DNA from: Pseudomonadota bacterium | GTDB taxonomy: Bacteria; Pseudomonadota; Gammaproteobacteria; Xanthomonadales; Xanthomonadaceae | DNA: 58,121 nucleotides | Direction of reading: 5' to 3' | Assembly (NCBI GenBank): GCA_023399815.1 | Contig: JAEWOJ010000199.1 | Coordinates: 1 to 58,121, forward strand | Shown here: positions 50,197 to 58,084 of the stretch, piece by piece | How the letters are laid out: every line of letters starts with the position of its first letter | Position numbering within the stretch: position 1 is the first letter of the stretch | Notes under the pieces: model-generated | Seen by the model: only the letters and a program-made list of their open reading frames with translations | Told to the model about the DNA's origin: nothing | Databases searched by the model: none | Position numbers and translations under genes: made by a program

Positions 50197-51531
50197 TCAG
50201 CGCAGGGTTTCCAGCTGCAGCTGGTGCTTGCGGCACAGCCGATAGACGGTGACGCGCGAGACCTTCATCAACCGCGCGCAGGCGCTCACGTTGTACTGGC
50301 TGCGGGTCAGGCAGGACAGCAGCATCTCGCGCTCGCTGCGCAGGCGCGCATCCTGCAGGCGCGCCTGGGTCTCGGCGGGCGCGGCCAGTTCCAGGTCCGC
50401 GCAGTCGATCAGTTCGTTGTCGGTGGTGATGGCCGCCCGCTGCACGCGGTTGAGCAGTTCGCGGACATTGCCGGGCCAGTGGAAGTCGGCCAGCGCCTGG
50501 CGTGCGGCAGGGGTGTAGCCGCGCGCGCGGATGACGTGGCGCGCGCGGAATTCGTGCAGGAAGTGCTGGGCGAGCAGCTCGACGTCGCCCTCGCGCCGGC
50601 GCAGCGCCGGCATGGACAGGCGCAGCACGTTCAACCGGTAATACAGGTCGCTGCGGAAGCGGCCCTGTTCCATCGCCTGTTCCAGGTCCACATGGGTGGC
50701 GGCCAGCACCCGCACGTCCACCTGGATCGACTGGTTGCTGCCGATCCGCTCTATCGTGCCTTCCTGCAGGACCCGCAGCAGGCTGGTCTGCGCCTCCATC
50801 GGCAGGTCGCCGACCTCGTCCAGGAACACGGTGCCGCGGTGCGCGTTCTCGAACAGGCCGGCGCGCCGCGTGGTCGCGCCGGTGAAGGCGCCACGCTCGT
50901 GGCCGAACAGCTCGGACTGCAGCAATGTCGGTGCGATCGCGCCGCAGTTGACCGCATGGAAGGGATGGTCGTGGCGCGGCGACAGGCGATGCAGCGCATG
51001 GGCGGCCGCTTCCTTGCCGGTGCCGGTCTCGCCGGTGATCAGCACCGGCAGGTCCACGGGGGCGAACTTGCGCAGCGTCGTGCGCATGGCGAGCATCGCG
51101 CTGCTCTCGCCCAGCAGGCAGGCGAGCGCGTCGTCGGATTCGTCCAGCGGGGACGTTTCCTTCAGCGACGCCAGTTGCTGCAGCAGTTCGGCATGGTCCA
51201 GCGGATGCCGGAAGTGGTGCCGGCAGTTCGACAGCGCATGCTGGAGGTGGACGTCGTTCTCGTCCGGCGACGCCGGCAGCACGGCGAACAGGGGGAGGTG
51301 CCGGTACGCGGTGGCCACTTCGGCGACCGAGGAGAGGTCGCTGCCGGAGCACGTCCTGAAATCCAGCACGCCGATCACGATGTCCTCGCTGCGCATGCCG
51401 ACACCGCCCGTCTGCGACAGCGATACGGCGCGCAGGTGCCAGCCGTTGGAGGCCAGCAGATCCCTTTCCCTCGAACAGGGCGCCCCGAACCAGATCACAC
51501 AGCGGCGGGATGAAGCAGGTGTTGCGGCCAT
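50197..51531 (-). CDS. sigma-54-dependent transcriptional activator (Fis family)
   Basis: A 444-residue enhancer-binding protein. The N-terminal region (about 1-125) is a divergent receiver-like domain, similar in plan to VpsR-type regulators. The AAA+ domain has Walker A GETGTGKE (about 167-174), the sigma-54 contact loop GAFTGA (in HERGAFTGATTRRAG), Walker B VFLDEVGDLP, and R-finger region RFRSDLYYRLNV. A Fis-type HTH closes the protein (NVSACARLMKVSRVTVYRL). The start at 51531 has AAGGTG upstream; the earlier TTG at 51558 is unlikely. Being convergent with fapF, and with a sigma-54 promoter at the operon head, it is the likely dedicated activator. Confidence 0.92.
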   Translation of the reverse strand: MAATPASSRRCVIWFGAPCSRERDLLASNGWHLRAVSLSQTGGVGMRSEDIVIGVLDFRTCSGSDLSSVAEVATAYRHLPLFAVLPASPDENDVHLQHALSNCRHHFRHPLDHAELLQQLASLKETSPLDESDDALACLLGESSAMLAMRTTLRKFAPVDLPVLITGETGTGKEAAAHALHRLSPRHDHPFHAVNCGAIAPTLLQSELFGHERGAFTGATTRRAGLFENAHRGTVFLDEVGDLPMEAQTSLLRVLQEGTIERIGSNQSIQVDVRVLAATHVDLEQAMEQGRFRSDLYYRLNVLRLSMPALRRREGDVELLAQHFLHEFRARHVIRARGYTPAARQALADFHWPGNVRELLNRVQRAAITTDNELIDCADLELAAPAETQARLQDARLRSEREMLLSCLTRSQYNVSACARLMKVSRVTVYRLCRKHQLQLETLR

Positions 51532-51655
51532 GGCGGTCACCTTGCTGCGAGCGGCCAACTTATACCTTTCGTGAATTACAGGAAATGCAGCGCAAAGCGG
51601 GATGCGTGGCTGAATGGGTTGAAATGGCCAAGTGCGGGGTATTCAGTTTCGGCAA

Positions 51656-51683
51656 CGAAAAAGCCGCGGCAGGGCCGCGGCTT
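51656..51683 (-). terminator. terminator after the first NlpC/P60 gene
   Basis: On the minus strand AAGCCGCGGC-CCT-GCCGCGGCTT is a perfect 10-bp stem followed by TTT, 30 bp after the NlpC/P60 stop. Confidence 0.85.
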
Positions 51684-51712
51684 CTCGTGGAATCCCGGAC
51701 GGACGCCGCCGG

Positions 51713-52462
51713 TTACAGGTCCAGGCGGCGCGCCTGCATGAACTTGTCGCCCCAGTAACCGCTGAGCAACGTGTCGGTGCGGACGTCCTTGCCGGTGCTC
51801 GGCGCATGCAGGAAGCGGCCGTCGCCGACATAGATGCCGACGTGGTCGACGCGGCCCTTGCGGCCGAAGAACACCAGGTCGCCGGCGACCAGCGCCGAGC
51901 GGTCCTTGATCAGCTCGTTGCTGGTCTGGCTGGCCATCTCGCGCGAGACGCGCGGCAGTTCGATGCCCAGCGCGGTGCGGAACACGTAGCCGACCAGGCC
52001 GCTGCAGTCGAAGCCGGCATCCGGCGAGGTGCCGCCCCAGCGGTACGGGGTGCCCAGCAGGGTCATGGCGCGGCGCAGGATCGACTGCACCTTGCCGTCG
52101 TTGTCGTTGGCCAGCGCGGCATCGGTGGCGCCGGCGACGCTCTTGGAAGCGTCGTAGGCCGAGAGCAGCCGGCTCAGGTCGCCGGCGAACATGGCCGAGC
52201 GGTCCATCAGCGGAATGGTGTCGTTGGCGGCCAGGTGCGGCAGCAGGGCGGCCAGCGTGGCGGTGGCGGCCGCATCGGCCTTGCTGCGCTGGGTCTCGGG
52301 CTTGGCGGCGGCCGGCTTGGCCGCGGCGGGATCGGCTCCCGGGGCGCTCTGGGCGAAGGCCGGAACGGTGATGATGGCCAGTGCCGCGGCGCACAGCAGC
52401 CGGCGGAAGGCGGGAATTCGGTGACCGGGTTGACCCGGATGGGACGGATTTTCGTTCGTCAC
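51713..52462 (-). CDS. NlpC/P60 (C40) peptidoglycan endopeptidase, exported
   Basis: A 249-residue cell-wall hydrolase. The N-terminal signal (LLCAAALAIITVPAFAQ) is followed by an Ala/Lys/Pro-rich linker (about 40-65), a short helical region, and the C40 domain from about residue 128. The catalytic Cys is in AGFDCSGLVGYVF, and His in VDHVGIYVGDGRFLHAP (first His catalytic). GTPYRWGGTSP opens the domain. It would cut D-Glu-mDAP-type bonds in stem peptides; specificity is not visible. The start is a GTG at 52462. Upstream is an AT-rich stretch that probably holds the promoter. It is a paralogue of the next gene. Confidence 0.93.
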   Translation of the reverse strand: MTNENPSHPGQPGHRIPAFRRLLCAAALAIITVPAFAQSAPGADPAAAKPAAAKPETQRSKADAAATATLAALLPHLAANDTIPLMDRSAMFAGDLSRLLSAYDASKSVAGATDAALANDNDGKVQSILRRAMTLLGTPYRWGGTSPDAGFDCSGLVGYVFRTALGIELPRVSREMASQTSNELIKDRSALVAGDLVFFGRKGRVDHVGIYVGDGRFLHAPSTGKDVRTDTLLSGYWGDKFMQARRLDL

Positions 52463-52502
52463 GCGGCAGTCACGGAAATTAGCGATGGGCGATCATGCCC
52501 TG

Positions 52503-52565
52503 TGAAAGGCTTGTAGAGGTACAAATTTCGTTAATTTTTCATTATTTATCGTGATGGAATTAACG
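52503..52565 (-). promoter_or_regulatory. AT-rich leader/promoter region of the first NlpC/P60 gene
   Basis: About 60 bp with a much higher A+T content than anything around it, in the 105-bp gap between the two NlpC/P60 genes. Boxes cannot be fixed with confidence, but a promoter for the minus-strand gene is the simplest reading. Confidence 0.4.
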
Positions 52566-52567
52566 TT

Positions 52568-53101
52568 TCAGCGCAGAACGCGCTTGGCGCCGGTGTAGTG
52601 GTCGCGCCAGTAGGGGCCATCCAGGTAGTCCAGCCGGACGGTGCCGCCGGTGCTGGGGGCGTGCACGAAACGGCCCTCGCCGACGTAGATGCCGACGTGC
52701 CAGACATTGCCCTTGTCGCCGAAGAACACCAGGTCGCCGGTGGCCAGCTGGCGCGGTTCGATGCGCGGTCCCTGCAGGGCGGCCAGCTCCCGCGAGGTGC
52801 GCGGCAGGTTCAGCGCCAGCATGTCGCGGTAGACGTAGCTGACCAGCCCGCTGCAGTCGAAACCGGATTCGGGGGTGTTGCCGCCGTAGCGGTAGGGCGT
52901 GCCGACCAGGCCCAGCGCCCGCATCAGCACCGACGAGGCGGCGATCGGATCGGCCGGCGTCGCCTGCGGCCAGGCATGCGTGGCCGGGGGCGGGGAAGAA
53001 CGCTTGGCGGGTGCGTGGCCGCAGGCGGCAAGGACGACGACCGCGGCGAACAGGGCCGGCAGCCGGCAGCGGCGGTAGCGGAAAACTGGCGTGATGTGCA
53101 T
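52568..53101 (-). CDS. NlpC/P60 (C40) peptidoglycan endopeptidase, lipoprotein
   Basis: A 177-residue lipoprotein version of the neighbouring peptidase. The Met at 53101 gives a signal ending in lipobox LAAC (VVVLAACGHAP). The C40 domain has GTPYRYGGNTPESGFDCSGLVSYVYRD with catalytic Cys, and NVWHVGIYVGEGRFVHAPSTGG with catalytic His. It resembles E. coli NlpC and Spr-type endopeptidases in size and plan. The long open frame extending upstream to 53689 is the antisense shadow of slyD and was not used. It is divergent from slyD across about 110 bp. Confidence 0.93.
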   Translation of the reverse strand: MHITPVFRYRRCRLPALFAAVVVLAACGHAPAKRSSPPPATHAWPQATPADPIAASSVLMRALGLVGTPYRYGGNTPESGFDCSGLVSYVYRDMLALNLPRTSRELAALQGPRIEPRQLATGDLVFFGDKGNVWHVGIYVGEGRFVHAPSTGGTVRLDYLDGPYWRDHYTGAKRVLR

Positions 53102-53212
53102 GGAGCCCGGATAATGCGCCGTCTCAAGACGGCCGCCATGATGGCCGCCTCCCCGTCGGCCGGCAAGGCCGTCCCAACGCCTGCCAGCGGGCAGCCACCT
53201 GAAGAGTTGCGC

Positions 53213-53692
53213 ATGAAGATCGAAAAAGACCGCGTCGTCCGTTTCCACTACACCGTTTCCGAGGTCGGCCAGGAGCCGATCGAGAGCTCCAGGGACCGTG
53301 AGCCGCTGGCGATCCTGATCGGCCACGGCAACATCATCCCGGGCCTGGAGACGGCGATGATGGACAAGGAAGCCGGCGAGAGCTTCGGCGTGGACGTGAA
53401 GTCGGCCGACGCCTACGGCGAGCGCCGCGAGGGCCTGACCCAGCGCGTGCCGAAGAAGCACTTCGGCGAAACCCGCCTGGTCCCGGGCCAGCAGGTGATC
53501 CTGCAGACCAACTTCGGCCCGCGCGCCGTGACCGTCGAGAAGGTCGGCATGACCGTGGTCGACGTCGACCTCAACCACCCGATGGCCGGCAAGGACCTGC
53601 ACTTCGACGTGGAGATCGTCGACGTCCGCGAGGCCAGCGAGGAAGAAGTGCAGCACGGCCACGTGCACGGCGACGGTGGCCACCACCACTGA
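53213..53692 (+). CDS. slyD: FKBP-type peptidyl-prolyl isomerase SlyD
   Basis: A 159-residue cytoplasmic prolyl isomerase and chaperone. The start MKIEKDRVVRFHYTVSEV is typical. LAILIGHGNIIPGLETAMMDKEAGESF marks the FKBP core and VDVKSADAYGERREG the start of the insert-in-flap chaperone domain, ending VVDVDLNHPMAGKDLHFDVEIVDV. The tail is His-rich (VQHGHVHGDGGHHH), suited to Ni2+/Zn2+ binding as in E. coli SlyD, where it serves hydrogenase maturation; no hydrogenase genes are nearby. It is probably monocistronic, with a REP dimer 85 bp downstream. Confidence 0.95.
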   Translation: MKIEKDRVVRFHYTVSEVGQEPIESSRDREPLAILIGHGNIIPGLETAMMDKEAGESFGVDVKSADAYGERREGLTQRVPKKHFGETRLVPGQQVILQTNFGPRAVTVEKVGMTVVDVDLNHPMAGKDLHFDVEIVDVREASEEEVQHGHVHGDGGHHH

Positions 53693-53777
53693 TTGTCTGA
53701 TTGCCGTCGCGGCAATGGCATGGACGGCCCGCCTCGTGCGGGCTGTTTCGCATGTGGGTACCGAGCGATAGAAGGCC

Positions 53778-53845
53778 GTAGGAGCGACGTGAGTCGCGAC
53801 CGAAACCCTGCCGGGGAGTCCGGTCGCGACTTACGTCGCTCCTAC
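53778..53845. repeat. GTAGGAGCG inverted REP dimer
   Basis: GTAGGAGCGACGTGAGTCGC at the left mirrors GCGACTTACGTCGCTCCTAC at the right. It is the fourth copy of the family, between slyD and the DUF418 gene. Confidence 0.9.
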
Positions 53846-53901
53846 ATGATCATTCCGCGTCATTCCGCCGAACCATTTCCCCGCCTGGAGAGCCGCACCG
53901 C

Positions 53902-55116
53902 TTGTCCACTCCCGCATTCCAGCCGGTCGCGCCGAACGAACGCATCGCCACGCTCGACGTGCTGCGCGGGCTGGCGCTGCTGGGCATCCTGCTGATGAAC
54001 ATGGAGGCCTTCGTCGGGCCGATGGACCTGTCCACCACCGGCATCGACCCGCACTGGCAGGGCCTGGACCGCTGGGCCGACGCCTTCGTCTACATCTTCG
54101 TGCAGGGCAAGTTCTTCACCCTGTTCTCGCTGTTGTTCGGCGCCGGTTTCGCGGTGATGGCGCAGCGCGCCGAAGCCGCCGGGCGCGAATTCAGCCGCTT
54201 CTACCTGCGCCGCAGCCTGGGCCTGCTGGGCATCGGCCTGGCGCATGCGCTGCTGCTGTGGTCCGGCGACATCCTGGTGGCCTACGCGTTGTTGTCCTTC
54301 CTGTTGCTGGCGTTCCGCGAGGCGCCGCGCGGCTGGTTGCCGGCGATGGGCGTGCTGGCCTACCTGGCGGCGGTGGGACTGATGCTGCTGCTGGGCGCGG
54401 TGGTGGCGCTGATGCCGGCCGATGCCGCGACCACGCAGGCGGCCAGCGCGCAGGCGGCGATCGAGGCGCAGCGGCAGGCCTTTGGCCATGGCACCTATCC
54501 GCAGGCGGTGCTGCAGCGCTTGCGCGACTTCGGCGCGTCGCTGGGGGCGCTGCTGGTGGTGGGGCCGCAGGTGCTGGGCATGTTCCTGATCGGCAGCTGG
54601 TTCGCGCGCAGCGGCGCCATCGCCCGGCCCGCCGATCATCCGCGCCTGTTCGCCTGGCTGCGCTGGGGCGCATTGCCGCTGGGCCTGGCGTTGATGCTCG
54701 CCAGCGCGTGGTACCAGCCATGGCTGGCGCCGGGACGTTTCGACCTGCATTCGGCCGCGGCCTATGCCGCCACGTCTGTCGCGGGCCTGTTGATGTGCCT
54801 GGGCTACCTGGCCTGGGGCGTGCGCTGGAGCCATCGGCTGCGATGGCTGGCGCCGGCCGGGCGCATGGCGTTGAGCAACTACCTGGGGCAGTCGCTGGTC
54901 TGCACGCTGTTGTTCTATGGCTATGGATTCGGTTGGTTCGAGCAGATGGGCCGCGCCTGGCAGCTGCTGTTCGCGGTGGCGCTGTTCGCCGTGCAGGTCG
55001 CGCTCAGCCGGGCATGGCTGCACCATTTCCGCTTCGGGCCGATGGAATGGCTGTGGCGTGCGATCACGTACCTGCGGCTGCCGCCCCTGCGCCGCGGCGA
55101 CGCGGGCCTGCAATAA
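53902..55116 (+). CDS. DUF418 family polytopic membrane protein
   Basis: A 404-residue protein with about ten hydrophobic segments. It starts with the typical LDVLRGLALLGILLMNMEAF block, then GKFFTLFSLLFGAGFAVM, and ends with the DUF418 domain (GRMALSNYLGQSLVCTLLFYGYGFG; WLHHFRFGPMEWLWRAITY). The family is related to acyltransferase-3-type membrane proteins; function is unknown. The start is a TTG at 53902 with GGAG 11 bp upstream. An ATG at 53846 is out of frame. It is followed by a composite repeat before gor. Confidence 0.88.
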   Translation: MSTPAFQPVAPNERIATLDVLRGLALLGILLMNMEAFVGPMDLSTTGIDPHWQGLDRWADAFVYIFVQGKFFTLFSLLFGAGFAVMAQRAEAAGREFSRFYLRRSLGLLGIGLAHALLLWSGDILVAYALLSFLLLAFREAPRGWLPAMGVLAYLAAVGLMLLLGAVVALMPADAATTQAASAQAAIEAQRQAFGHGTYPQAVLQRLRDFGASLGALLVVGPQVLGMFLIGSWFARSGAIARPADHPRLFAWLRWGALPLGLALMLASAWYQPWLAPGRFDLHSAAAYAATSVAGLLMCLGYLAWGVRWSHRLRWLAPAGRMALSNYLGQSLVCTLLFYGYGFGWFEQMGRAWQLLFAVALFAVQVALSRAWLHHFRFGPMEWLWRAITYLRLPPLRRGDAGLQ

Positions 55117-55165
55117 CAGCTCCGCTGTCCGCGGAGGGGCGCGAACCTGATGGGCGGGCACAAGG

Positions 55166-55240
55166 CCCCTCTCCCACCGGGAGAGGGGTTGGGGTGAGGG
55201 CAGGGGGCGAAGCCCAGCGTCGCCGACGCATGCACACGGC
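55166..55240. repeat. composite CTCTCCC repeat, copy D
   Basis: CCCCTCTCCC-ACC-GGGAGAGGGG followed by TTGGGGTGAGGG and GGGCGAAGCCCAGCGTCGCC. Truncated compared with the copy at 32862. It occupies the DUF418-gor gap. Confidence 0.7.
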
Positions 55241-55367
55241 CGGCCAAGGCCGGACATGTCATGCTCGCCACCAGCACGAGCACCAGGGGTGGACGACCGA
55301 TGGTCGACTTCATCCCCCGGCACGTGCCGACGATCGATCCTTCCCCCTGCCGCACGGAGTTCTTCCA

Positions 55368-56720
55368 GTGAACACGCACTCGTTCGATGTCGTCGTGCTC
55401 GGCGGCGGTTCCGGCGGCCTGGCGGCCTCGTTCCGCGCTGCGTCGCATGGGGCGAGGGTGGCGATGCTGGAGCCTTCCCTGCTGGGTGGCACCTGCGTCA
55501 ACGTCGGCTGCGTGCCGAAGAAGGCGATGTGGCTGGCAGCGGACCTGGCCGAGCGCATCGCGCTGGCATCGACGCTGGGGTTCGACGTGCCGGCGACGCC
55601 GGGCGTGGCGTGGCCGCGGCTGCTGCAACGCCGGCAGCATTACATCGACGGCATCCACGCCAGCTATCGCCAGCGGCTGCAGGACACCGGCGTCGTGCAC
55701 ATCGCGCAGCGCGGCCGCCTGCTGGATGCGCGGACGGTGGAATGCGCCGACGGCACGCAGCTGCATGCCCGGCACATCGTCATCGCCACCGGTTCGCATG
55801 CCTTGAAGCCGGAGCTGCCCGGCGCCGAGCTGGGCGGCGTGTCGGACGACTTCTTCGCTTTGCAGACGGCGCCGGCGCGCGTGGCCATCGTCGGCGGCGG
55901 CTACATCGCGGTCGAACTGGCCGGCGTGCTGCATGCGCTGGGCAGCGAGGTGACGCTGCTGGTGCGCGGGCAGCGCCTGCTGTCGGAGTTCGATGCCGAG
56001 ATGACCGCGCAGCTGGCGGAGAACCTGCGCCAGCAGGGCATCGTCGTGCGCTTCGGTTGCCGGGTACAGGCGCTGCAGCGGCGCGGGGAGGGCATACACG
56101 CGCAGCTGCGGGATGGCCCGGCCGATGCCGTGTTCGACACCGTGCTGTTCGCCACCGGCCGCGCGCCGAGTACGCGCGGGCTGGGGCTGGAGGCGGTGGG
56201 CGTGGCGCTCGACGGGCAGGGCGCCATCGTGGTCGATGCCTTCCAGGACACGTCCGTGCCCGGCATCGCCGCGGTGGGCGACGTGACCGCGCAGGCGATG
56301 CTGACCCCGGTGGCGATCGCCGCCGCGCGCCGGCTGATGGATCGCCTGTACGGCGGCCAACCGGAAGCGCGCCTGGATTACGACGACGTGCCCAGCGTGG
56401 TGTTCTCGCATCCGCCGTTCGGCAGCGTCGGGCTGAGCGAGGAACAGGCGCGCGCGCGCTTCGACAGGGTCCGCACCTACCACAGCCGGTTCCGGCCGAT
56501 GCTGCAGGCGCTCGGCGACGGGCAGATGCGCACGCTGTTCAAGATGGTCTGCGCCGGCGAGGAGGAAAAGGTCGTCGGCATCCACCTGCTCGGCGAGAGC
56601 GCCGACGAGATCCTGCAGGGCTTCGCGGTGGCATTGAAGGCCGGCGTGACCCGCCGGCAGATGGAGGACACGGTCGCGATCCATCCGACCTCGGCCGAGG
56701 AAGTGGTGCTGATGCGCTGA
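55368..56720 (+). CDS. gor: glutathione-disulfide reductase
   Basis: A 450-residue FAD enzyme that reduces oxidised glutathione with NADPH. FAD-binding start FDVVVLGGGSGGLAAS, redox disulfide GGTCVNVGCVPKK (about residue 43), and NADPH domain VAIVGGGYIAVELAGVLHAL followed by VRGQRLLSEFD. The two Arg there match the NADPH-selecting Arg pair of E. coli Gor. The dimer-interface active-site motif is AIHPTSAEEVVLMR at the C-terminus (catalytic His). The start is a GTG at 55368 with GGAG 8 bp upstream. The open frame upstream of it is a shadow of DUF418. It is isolated between repeats and the DMT gene (54 bp). Confidence 0.95.
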   Translation: MNTHSFDVVVLGGGSGGLAASFRAASHGARVAMLEPSLLGGTCVNVGCVPKKAMWLAADLAERIALASTLGFDVPATPGVAWPRLLQRRQHYIDGIHASYRQRLQDTGVVHIAQRGRLLDARTVECADGTQLHARHIVIATGSHALKPELPGAELGGVSDDFFALQTAPARVAIVGGGYIAVELAGVLHALGSEVTLLVRGQRLLSEFDAEMTAQLAENLRQQGIVVRFGCRVQALQRRGEGIHAQLRDGPADAVFDTVLFATGRAPSTRGLGLEAVGVALDGQGAIVVDAFQDTSVPGIAAVGDVTAQAMLTPVAIAAARRLMDRLYGGQPEARLDYDDVPSVVFSHPPFGSVGLSEEQARARFDRVRTYHSRFRPMLQALGDGQMRTLFKMVCAGEEEKVVGIHLLGESADEILQGFAVALKAGVTRRQMEDTVAIHPTSAEEVVLMR

Positions 56721-56774
56721 CCGCGCCGCAGGCGGGATAATGCCGGGGCCATCTCCCCCGCATACCCTCGTCCC

Positions 56775-57743
56775 GTGAATGCCTCTTCCAGGCGCGCCGC
56801 CGCCGCGGCGACGCCGGCGCCTGTTCCTTCGTCGCTGCCGACCACCTCGCGCCGCCTGCTGGTCAGTGGCCTGCTGCTGGCAGGCATCGGTGCCATCGCC
56901 GCCTCCGGCAAGGCGGTGATCGTCAAGCTCGCCTACCGCCACGGCGCCGACGCCACCACGCTGCTGGCGCTGCGCATGCTGGTCGCGCTGCCGTTCTTCG
57001 TCGCGATGGGCGCGTGGGCCGCGCGCCGGACGCAGCCGCTGTCGCGCGGCGACCTGTGGCGGGTGGCGGTGCTGGGCTTCAGCGGCTACTACCTGTCCAG
57101 CTACCTGGACTTCCTAGGGCTGCAGTACATCACCGCCACGCTGGAGCGGCTGATCCTCTACCTCAGCCCGACCCTGGTGGTGCTGATCGCGCTGGTGGTG
57201 CTGCGGCAGCGGCCGACGCGGCTGCAGGTGGCGGCGCTGCTGGTCAGCTATCTCGGCGTGCTGCTGGCGTTCGGGCACGACATCCAGCTCGAGGGCCGGC
57301 GCACGCTGGTCGGCTCGGCGCTGGTGTTCGCCAGCGCGCTCAGCTACGCGGCCTATCTGTTCGGCAGCGGGCAGGCGGTGGCGCGGATCGGCGCGGTGCG
57401 GCTGACCGCCTATGCCAGCACCGTGGCCTGCGTGCTGTGCATCGGCCAGTACCTGCTGCTGCAGCCGCTGGCGGCCCTGGGGACGCAGCCGGCGCCGGTG
57501 TACTGGCTGTCGCTGCTCAACGGCACCGTGTGCACGGTGTTGCCGGTGCTGGCGATCATGGTCGGGGTCAAGCGCATCGGCTCCGCGCTGGCCGCGCAGG
57601 TGAGTATGCTGGGACCGGTATCCACGATTGTGCTGAGCGTATGGCTGCTCGACGAACCGATGGGCCCATGGCAGGCCAGCGGCACCGTGCTGGTGCTGCT
57701 GGGCGTGCTGCTGGTGGGCAGCGGCGTGGCGAAGAAGCGGTGA
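56775..57743 (+). CDS. DMT superfamily permease (EamA type)
   Basis: A 322-residue inner-membrane carrier with ten predicted helices in two EamA halves. The first begins SGLLLAGIGAIAASGKAVIVKLAY and has LRMLVALPFFVAMG. The second begins near GSALVFASALSYAAYLF and contains AQVSMLGPVSTIVLSVWLLDEPMGPWQ, the hallmark EamA block. Substrate is unknown; the family exports amino acids or other metabolites. The start is a GTG at 56775. The stop overlaps the GTG of the next gene (GTGA). Confidence 0.92.
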   Translation: MNASSRRAAAAATPAPVPSSLPTTSRRLLVSGLLLAGIGAIAASGKAVIVKLAYRHGADATTLLALRMLVALPFFVAMGAWAARRTQPLSRGDLWRVAVLGFSGYYLSSYLDFLGLQYITATLERLILYLSPTLVVLIALVVLRQRPTRLQVAALLVSYLGVLLAFGHDIQLEGRRTLVGSALVFASALSYAAYLFGSGQAVARIGAVRLTAYASTVACVLCIGQYLLLQPLAALGTQPAPVYWLSLLNGTVCTVLPVLAIMVGVKRIGSALAAQVSMLGPVSTIVLSVWLLDEPMGPWQASGTVLVLLGVLLVGSGVAKKR

Positions 57744-58084
57744 GCCAGTCCGACGCTGCCGGGGCCGGACATGCGCGCATCCTCGCGGTGATCCGCGCGA
57801 TCCCGCGCGGGCAGGTGATGGGCTACGGCGAAGTCGCGGTCAAGGCCGGGTTGCCGGGCCGCGCGCGGCTGGTGGCCAAGCTGCTTGGCGCCAACGAGGA
57901 CCGGAGCTTGCCGTGGCACCGGGTGCTGCGTTCGGACGGGCGCATCGCCATGCCCGAAGGCTCGGCCGGCTGGCGCGAGCAGGGCCAGCGGCTGCGTGCC
58001 GAGGGGGTCCGGGTCGAGAACGGCCGGGTCCGGCGCGAGCGGCCGGCGCGCGACCTGGATGCGGAGATATGGGGGCCAAGGTAG
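57740..58084 (+). CDS. alkyltransferase-like protein (ATL), MGMT family without the reactive Cys
   Basis: A 114-residue DNA-binding protein. The fold matches the C-terminal half of O6-alkylguanine-DNA alkyltransferase: VIRAIPRGQVMGYGEVAVKAGLPGRARLVAKLL, with the Arg finger in GRARLV. The acceptor motif PCHR is PWHR here (LPWHRVLRSDGRIAM), so no alkyl transfer to Cys is possible. ATL proteins bind O6-alkylguanine and hand the lesion to nucleotide excision repair. The GTG start overlaps the DMT stop by 4 bp. The TAG stop is formed by the GTAG head of a REP element. Confidence 0.93.
   Translation: MSQSDAAGAGHARILAVIRAIPRGQVMGYGEVAVKAGLPGRARLVAKLLGANEDRSLPWHRVLRSDGRIAMPEGSAGWREQGQRLRAEGVRVENGRVRRERPARDLDAEIWGPR

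Noticed and set aside
52598..53212. N-terminal extension of slyD
   Set aside because: The open frame upstream of the slyD ATG is the antisense of the NlpC/P60 lipoprotein. SlyD proteins begin at MKIEKDRVV.
54258..55367. N-terminal extension of glutathione reductase
   Set aside because: It overlaps DUF418 in another frame and crosses a repeat. The family starts at the FDVVVLGGG strand, preceded by GTG and a GGAG site.
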